Part shown: in pieces, positions 57,910-64,000 of the stretch | Layout: every line of letters begins with the position of its first letter | Position numbering within the stretch: the stretch's first letter is position 1 | DNA from: Hippophae tibetana | Taxonomy: Eukaryota > Streptophyta > Magnoliopsida > Rosales > Elaeagnaceae | Assembly (NCBI GenBank): GCA_037013495.1 | Contig: CM072811.1 | Coordinates: 19,620,159-19,684,158 of the forward strand | Direction of reading: 5' to 3' | DNA: 64,000 bases | Notes under the pieces: model-generated | What the model saw: only the letters and a program-made list of their open reading frames with translations | Told to the model about the DNA's origin: nothing | Databases searched by the model: none | Program-made: the position numbers and the translations under genes

Positions 57910-58140
57910 TTATGACATTGCATTGATGGCCTCTACTCGCGTCCTAGCGCGTCTGAGAGCCAGATTTGCCTTAATTGTGTGTCTTTTTCCTTCAGCTTTA
58001 CTCAAGTTAACTTCCATTATTTCAAGAGTTTGCTGAGCTTTTTGTGGATCAATGTCACTACCCTTCTCCGCATCATTTACTAATACAGTGACCTCATTAT
58101 TGCCTATTCTAGCAAAACCGCTCATCGGAGTCGATTCTGT
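57910..58140 (-). pseudogene. atpE: Plastid atpE (ATP synthase epsilon), C-terminal fragment in nucleus
   Basis: Epsilon is the regulatory subunit in the central stalk of chloroplast ATP synthase. About 70 C-terminal codons match: [58 protein letters not shown] and the end [10 protein letters not shown]. The N-terminal beta-sandwich half is missing; the frame upstream of GFARIG is not epsilon-like. Glu-to-Lys changes such as PQKAQ and TIKAN fit C-to-T decay after transfer. It lies in the same orientation as the petA fragment, about 170 bp upstream of it. Confidence 0.92.
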
Positions 58141-58260
58141 AATGATAATATCAAAAAAAAAAAAATTACAAAAAATATACAATCCTCTATTGAAGGGACC
58201 CTATAGGGGTCGAATAAAAAAAATCATTTTCATCTTCAATCACAAATGAAATTTATATGA

Positions 58261-58915
58261 AAAATTATATAGAAAGGTTTATATGAGTTTTCATCACTTT
58301 TAATAAATATTGAAGTTTTGGAACTAGTAGTATCTCTCCCAGTAATCCCACATGAAGATTTCTTCTTTCTAAAGAATCTGGTAAATCTTTAAAAAAAGAA
58401 TGTCATTTCCTCCTTATCAAGGTCAAAATCATTATTATCATCACCTAAGATACACACATCTTTGATTGCTGTACTTTCCTTAATAGTCTTGAGGGCTAAC
58501 CTTTTTCCTTTTCAGAAGTAATCTGCTCTTGTCTTGGTAAAAGGTGATGTAATTCGAAGACATGTAAATCACCAACCAACTCATTTATAGTGAGTTCACC
58601 TAGTTTATATATTTACTCCAGTACAGTGACCTTAGCATGAAACCTAAAAGGTAGACCGAAAATTATCTTTTCAATTTGCTTTTCTTCACTAATTAGTCTA
58701 CCTAAATTATGAGAGCAGTTTACAATGTTGGAGAATCATGCATAAAACTGAATGACGTTCTCATCTTCTTGCGTGATGCATAATTCAAAATCTTTATTTA
58801 GTTTCAGGATTCTAGACCTATTCACTATAAAAGTACCTTTATGTGTTGTCTTTAGAGTATCCCAAGCTTGTTTAGAAGAAGTTTGATGATTCTATGAAAG
58901 TAGAGTCATTAGTGC
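58261..58915 (-). pseudogene. Copia-5 gag N-terminal part (UBN2-like)
   Basis: The minus strand reads SSKQAWD near 58870, NKDFELCITQEDENVIQFYA (about 58800-58740), LGRLISEEKQIEKIIFGLPF (about 58700-58640), then INELVGDLHVFELHHLLP and acidic DDNNDFDLDKEEMTFF (about 58440-58395). This is the copia gag core: AWD, tract-E-x-I-x-x-F, K-I-L-R-x-L-P and ELVG-x-L. Plastid DNA interrupts it on the left and the Gypsy-C LTR on the right, so both ends are cut. A few stops are present. Confidence 0.78.
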
Positions 58916-60290
58916 ACTTTTTTACTTAATATTTACTTGTTTTATTCAATAAATAGTATTTTTGGGGCAAAAAAATATTAAAATATAAACTATTTAGTGA
59001 ATTGAGAGAAAATATAATTTTTCAATTTTTTTTAGATCTTTTTGAATTTTTAATGAATTTTTAATGCAAGGTCAATCAAGAGCTACCATGTGGCCTATCA
59101 TGCAAGTAGAAGAGTTGAATGGGAAATCCACGCACACACCACATAAGTAGGGATAAAAAATCATGTTACTCCACATGTAAGAAGGATGAATCATGATCCA
59201 CATGTCAATACGGCGTTCAATCCGAGTTCGGAGATTGGTTAACCCATCCTACCAGATGTCTCCATGACATTGCTCCACTTATTCCACATGTGCGCCACGC
59301 CATCCGTTCCCATGAATCATGTTGCACCATGTGGCGCTGACTCTAATTCACCCAGTGAATTCTATGTGCCACATGTCGTGCTATGATTAGCTCGCATTGT
59401 CAATTTTGCTTGTTTTGATCTCAATACTTTATCTAAAGCTGATCTGGTTGTCCATATCACACTTGAGTTATATTTACCATAATTTTGGTCAATTCTTGGA
59501 GCTAAAAAGAGAGAAAAATATAGAAAAAATTAAAAGAGAACACAATTTTGGTGCATATTCAAGAGAAGATTAACATTACAATTCAAAAGATTGATTGTAT
59601 TTCTTCTTCTAATCTGTTCTTTATCAATTTTTGTGTCTTTCTTTATGAAAAATATGAGCTTTATGAACACAATTATGTCTAGTTGGTTTATTAATCTAGG
59701 GATCTTATGAACCCAATTTTCACCATGTGATGATCTAATATTTTACCCCTATAGAGGCAATAAATAGATTTGAGAGAATTATTTAATTGTTTATCTTGAT
59801 TAAATAACATGCATAGTTTCTAGTGAGAGATGTATGATTCTTGTGTATGTGATCCATAATTGATAAACTTAATGAGTAGTATGCAATTTAATTGGCATGA
59901 GAGTGTGATTAAATTAATTACTATATGGTATGCAATTTACTTGAGAGAGAAATACATGTTAGGTTAGATTCAATTGATCATGTAATTAATTGATAATTAT
60001 ACTGGGAGATTTTAGCGATTCACATGTTTAGAAAATTGGGGGATTTAGTATTCCTAGATATTTTCTTAGTTACCAAATTTGATTTAATTAATTATTTCTA
60101 TTTACTTTTAGTTATTTTAATTTGGCTTCCTTAAAATATAAAAACACAAAAAATTGATTTTTATTTTTTAGTTTTAAAAATTAGTTTCAAATTAAATAAT
60201 CTTTGTGAACGATATTTTCTTATCATTATATTACTTGTTGTAGTACATATACTTGCGTATTCATTTCATACACAATTTGTGTGACGATCA
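58913..60290 (+). repeat. Gypsy-C 5' LTR
   Basis: It begins where copia gag reading ends (TGCACTTTTTTACTT) and ends GTGTGACGATCA, followed by AGTTTTTTGCATCG, which parallels the Gypsy-B junction ATCA|AGTTTTTGGCGCC. It contains a region rich in CCACATG/CACATGT motifs (59090-59370) and an AT-rich R/U5-like half. The left end is inferred from the broken gag. Confidence 0.65.
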
Positions 60291-60296
60291 AGTTTT

Positions 60297-60314
60297 TTGC
60301 ATCGTTGCAGAAGA
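60297..60314 (+). promoter_or_regulatory. Gypsy-C primer-binding site, degraded
   Basis: TTGCATCGTTGCAGAAGA lies six bases after the LTR end, at the same offset as the tRNA-Asp site of Gypsy-B (TGGCGCCGTTGCCGGGGA). Five of 18 positions differ, several as expected from decay of CG-rich sequence. Confidence 0.6.
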
Positions 60315-60529
60315 TTATAAATATTAGAAATTAATAATTTTTATTTTAGTTATTTTTCTTTACTTGAGTTTTAATTTTAATTTACTTATTTTTTTACTAA
60401 CGTACTTATTTATTTATTTTAGTTAATTTATTTAATTTATTTTTTTAGTTGTTTAATTTTTTTATTATTTATTTTAAATTAAGACACATCCTTTAGTGCT
60501 ATTAGAAGCATAGAGTAGAAAATTGCTAG

Positions 60530-62060
60530 CAATAATTATCAATGGTCAATGAACATAATGATATCCACAAGAAGATTAGGTGGAATGCATGAGGTAAATG
60601 ATATCATGGCACTTACAACTCAAGTGTCATCTTTGGTAAATCTTTTGAAGGTTCAACTCGCCAGCGAGTATAAACCAAGTTCAAGATTCAAGGGTGTCGC
60701 GTGTGATTTGTGATGGAGCCCATTTGTTTGATAATTTTCCAAATAATCCTGAATCGATCTTCTATATGGGTAATGTCAATAAAAACAATGATCCATACTC
60801 AAACACATATAACCCAAAATGGAGACAACATCCAAATTTCTCTTGAAATAATAACAATAAGCGTGAAAATCAATTTAACTATCAATCATTTCCACCACCT
60901 AGTTTCCAACAACCACAACAACTACAAGCCCAAGAAAAGAAGCCACCTAATGAGGACAATACAAATTCCTTAATGAGGATGATGAAATACTTCATCCAAT
61001 CATTTAATACAAAAATTTCCACTCAAGAGGCTTTAATTCAAAATTTGGAAAACCAAATAGGGCAACTTTCTCAGGCTATAAGTCAAAGGCCTCAAGGTTA
61101 CCTTCCAAGTGACACAATTGTAAACTCACGAAGAGAAGGTAAGGACCATTGTAATGCCACAAACTTGAGGAGTGGTAAAAATTTAGAACAGGAACATAAG
61201 ACAGAAAAGGATGAGGAGAAACGAGAAATTAACAAGGATGAGGAGGAACTAGTGGATAAAGAGAGCATTGGAAAAGAAATAATTCAACCAAAAAAGAGAA
61301 ACCTCTACAAACCTACTATTCCTTTCCCTCAAATACTGCAAAAGAAAAAGTTAGATGCATAGTTTTCAAAATTTATAGAAGTCTTCAAGAAGATGCACAT
61401 AAATATATCATTTACATATGCAATTAAACAAATTCCTTCTTATGCTAAATTTTTGAAGGACATCTTATCTAAGAAAATGATGCTTGGAGATAATGAAATA
61501 ATAACCTTAACTGAAGGTTGTAGTGCCATCCTTGCTAGAAAACTACCCCAAAAGTTGAAAGATTCAGGTAGTTTTGACATTCCTTGTACAATTGGGAACA
61601 TCCATTTTGTGAAAGCATTATGGGACTTGGGTTCTAGCATTAACCTTATGTCATTATCAGTCTTCAAGAGATTAGGGGTTAGTTAAGCCAAACCCACTTC
61701 AATAACATTACAAATAACATATAGATCAATTAAGAGACCTTGGGTGTGGTACAAGATGTGCTAGTAAAAGTAGACAAATTCATCTCTCTAACAGACTTCA
61801 TTATGCTAGACATGGGGGAGAACTATAACGTTCCTATCATACTTTTCCATCCATTCTTAGCAATCAGAAGAGTACTCATTAATGTACAAAAAAGGTGAAC
61901 TTAAAATGAGAATGCAAGATGAACAAATAATGTTTAAAGTTTTTAAAGAATCTGAACCCCCTGATATTGATAATGCTAATGAATTCTTAAGGATAAATGT
62001 TACTAAATGTGGGGACAACTTAAAAGAATTTGTTGAGCACCCACACTTAATACTTTAACA
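60530..62060 (+). pseudogene. Gypsy-C gag C-terminus and protease
   Basis: It begins with RRLGGMHEVNDIMALTTQVS near 60572, the gag segment before the finger. The finger CDL-x-DGAH (second cysteine now a stop, near 60705) is followed by NDPYSNTYNPKWRQHPNFS. Frame 60973-61362 has the QIGQLSQAISQRPQG and NLRSGKNLE linker. Frame 61393-61686 has SYAKFLKDILSKKMMLGDNE and the protease DLGSSINLMSLSVFKRLG, with D-L-G near 61624. After a frameshift the protease tail continues to about 62000. The 150-residue gag core that should precede is missing. It is similar in layout to Gypsy-B but much more decayed. Confidence 0.85.
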
Positions 62061-62600
62061 CACGATGTTGTAAACAAGGACATAAAATCACTAGAAAACA
62101 CCTCAACTTGTTTTAACTTTGAAAATATGGAATCGAAGGTTGATATTGTAGACTATATGAACTTTTTGAGGACATGCCTCTCATGTATGTATCAAAGGCG
62201 ATTATGGAATATTTTGAGAAAAGATCTACTCATACCATCAATTGAAAAGCCACTAAGTTTAGACCCCACACTTTTACCCTCATATATCCAGTCAAGTATG
62301 AAAGTGAAAGAGTCCAATAGAGAGGTGAAAAAACTATTAGAAATACATAAATTGGATGATTTACGGGGAAGTGCTTATAAAAATGCCAAAAATTTCAAAA
62401 ATAAAACAAATATATAGCATGAGAAGAGAATTTAACACCATGTTTATGAGCCAGAACATAAAGTATTATTGAACAAATCAAGACTCAAACTATTTCCAAG
62501 CAAACTCAAAAGTAAATGGACATAAATGGATATGCCTTAGGATTTGATATGACCGTCTATTCAAGGACGTTAAATATGACGCTGGTTTGGAGGCAACCCA
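62061..62600 (+). pseudogene. Gypsy-C protease-RT linker joined to integrase C-terminus
   Basis: The frame 62127-62417 holds IEKPLSLDPTLLPSYIQSS, which corresponds to the linker before RT (KLELKPLPSH-like), and then, within the same frame, LLEIHKLDDLRGSAYKNAKNF, which belongs near the end of integrase. RT, RNase H and the integrase core are therefore excised in one step near 62290-62335. The integrase end continues in other frames to about 62560 (SRLKLFPSKLKSKW near 62475). Confidence 0.72.
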
Positions 62601-64000
62601 AAGTTATTTTACTTATATTTTCATTTTTTTTGTAGGTGAATAAATGTGGAGAGAAATGTCACAACAAGAATGAGCATTTTATCGACAGATGTGGTGTGAC
62701 ATGATTAAGGGAGTTTTCTTTTCTTTTACATTTTCATATTTATATGTGCACATTAGGGACAATTTGTAATTTAAGTTTGAGGGAGGGAACTTCACTCTCT
62801 ACATTTTTTTAGTATGCATTTTAAATTTTTAGGGAATTTTATTTTAATATTTAGGATGTTTTTAATCATAATTTGGGTAGAAATTGATAAATATATGGAA
62901 ACTAAATGCATGCATGCTTAATATGAAACATATAAACACAATGATAAAAATTGGTTGTCATGACTAGGATAAGGAATGTAACATATTTTTAATATATTTT
63001 CATTAATCATGTGATATGCTTACAGGTTTTGATCGAACTGATTCAACTTTTTATGCACATGTTCAAGATTGATTTTGGTGTGCTTATTGAGAGAAATTTT
63101 TTAATGAGTCATGAGAGTTGATGAAATCTACTAGGTTTTAGAATCTATTAGATCATCTCTTGAGGCAAAATCCTAAATAGTATTTAGCAAGGGAAATAAT
63201 TTAGGCCTTATTTGGATCAATTGAGCCTTTCAAGCTAACCATTGTCAATATCTTTAGTCGCCCATTTGAGCTTAACAAAGAACCTTTCATATCTTTAAGC
63301 CACATTTAATTCCTAATTAATAAGTATTACCTTTACCCTTGCACCTTTAGCTTGTATGAAAATAAAAAAATGCAATCATGTGTTATGCTATAGCGTAAGG
63401 TGAAATGTAATACACCCTATATAAAAAAGGGAAGCAAAACTCACAACACAATTATCCCTCTAAAGAAAAAGAAAATAGAATTAAAAATAAGTTTAAGGTA
63501 TTGTGAAGTAAAAAGGAGAGAGAGAAAAGAGACGTGGAATAAAAGAATATGAAAAGAATGACAAATGAGAGTGTACTGGAATATGAAGTAAAAGCTCAAT
63601 TACAGTTAAAAAGTGTATAATGCAAAAAACAAAAAAGCTAAGGTGTAAAAAGAGCCTAAATGTCTTCATTTATCGACCCCCTACCTAAGCCTTACATTAC
63701 AACCATGTAAAGTCCTTATTGATATTTTGTTAAGTGTATATTTATATTAGTGGTGAGGGATGTGAAAAATAGACTTATGAGACTTATTCTAAGATTGAAT
63801 TGATTAACATGCTTATATAGGTTGATTTCATGAGTGAATTGGATTATATCATGTGCATCATACACACATGAATCAATTTGTCAAAAACCTTACATATCCT
63901 TATACTGATGGAACGTTGATTGATAAATATGTGAACCTCTTTATCATAGGATTGTACGACTTTTGAGAGATACAGTTTTCATGAAATATGTATGCACTAA
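62601..64000 (+). other. Gypsy-C 3' non-coding tail
   Basis: No coding signs. It contains the gypsy tail phrase at 62757-62790 and TTACATTACAACCATGTAA at 63691-63709, which parallels the hairpin-like phrase of Gypsy-B. A purine-rich stretch occurs at 63465-63560. The 3' LTR is not reached before the window ends. Confidence 0.55.

Larger units (their letters stand above)
56545..58260 (-). other. Nuclear plastid DNA insertion (NUPT)
   Basis: It contains the 3' parts of plastid petA and atpE, both on the minus strand, with plastid-like spacers (AT-rich, short homopolymers). The insertion lies inside Copia-5 gag, whose frames continue on both sides. In most angiosperm plastomes atpE and petA lie about 10 kb apart on opposite strands, so the insert joins two pieces. 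The petA part is open over 217 codons. Edges are estimates from where gag reading stops and restarts. Confidence 0.85.
52246..58915 (-). mobile_element. Copia-5, Sirevirus-like copia remnant interrupted by plastid DNA
   Basis: On the minus strand, gag runs 58915-58330, is interrupted by plastid DNA (about 58260-56545), and continues 56522-55040. An unassigned ORF follows (53560-52681), then a tract GTCAAAAGGGGGGAGAAG at 52449-52432 that looks like the polypurine tract preceding the Sirevirus 3' LTR. Protease, integrase, RT and RNase H are not found. The long acidic gag C-terminus and CHHC knuckles suit the Sirevirus lineage. All frames are broken. Confidence 0.65.
58913..64000 (+). mobile_element. 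Gypsy-C, Athila/Tat-like element with collapsed pol (3' LTR outside window)
   Basis: Plus-strand order: 5' LTR (58913-60290), degenerate tRNA-Asp-type primer site, end of gag with finger, linker, protease, a short join region, integrase C-terminus, and a 3' tail with the GGACAATTTGTAATTTAAGTTTG phrase found near gypsy 3' ends. RT, RNase H and most of integrase are deleted, and gag lacks its N-terminal core. It is inserted in Copia-5 gag. The target duplication cannot be checked because the right end is not included. Confidence 0.82.

Overview
The window looks like heterochromatic nuclear DNA of a flowering plant, probably a eudicot. It is AT-rich, with no intact host gene and no rRNA or tRNA gene that I could support. 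It is filled with plant-type mobile DNA: CACTA, hAT, Ty1/copia (including a Sirevirus-like one) and Athila/Tat-like Ty3/gypsy elements, an old caulimovirid integration and a plastid-DNA insertion. The only long undamaged reading frame is a retrotransposon gag-protease of 839 codons.

Layout. 1-1560: broken CACTA transposon genes (-). 1560-3985: 5'-truncated Copia-1 (+) with its reverse transcriptase deleted and a 3' LTR. 3986-5885: AT-rich, no gene seen. 5886-12320: Copia-2 (-), with both short LTRs, a polypurine tract and a tRNA-Met primer site. It is split by a 1.9-kb solo-LTR-like insertion (7071-8978) flanked by a CCAAC duplication and carrying six G-boxes. 13260-20960: a nearly genome-length, decayed caulimovirid pararetrovirus (-): movement protein, coat protein, protease-RT-RNase H, transactivator, a TATA promoter and an unidentified ORF. 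21175-36335: Copia-3 (+), which holds three nested insertions: a 734-bp solo LTR (TSD ATATC), a 1.9-kb gypsy-type LTR insertion and the full-length Gypsy-B element (26626-34055, TSD ATTAA).

36830-38302: Copia-4 (-), a deletion derivative. 39485-39800: another LTR/primer-site copy of the Copia-3 family. 42255-43930: an acidic coding remnant and a long inverted repeat. 47290-49010: hAT transposase pseudogene (+). 49228-50649: scraps of gypsy gag and an unknown ORF. 52246-58915: Sirevirus-like Copia-5 (-), interrupted by plastid DNA with petA and atpE fragments (about 56545-58260). 58913-64000: Gypsy-C (+), with 5' LTR, gag-protease and a collapsed pol; its 3' LTR lies outside the window.

How it fits together. 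Insertions nest inside insertions, so relative ages can be read from the target duplications. Gypsy-B is younger than Copia-3, and the G-box LTR is younger than Copia-2. Gypsy-B and Gypsy-C have both lost reverse transcriptase and so would need proteins supplied in trans. I found no clearly new biological system. The best candidates for follow-up are Gypsy-B (gag-protease only, with a GC-rich U3 minisatellite), the permuted pararetrovirus copy with its extra ORF, and the G-box-rich LTR.
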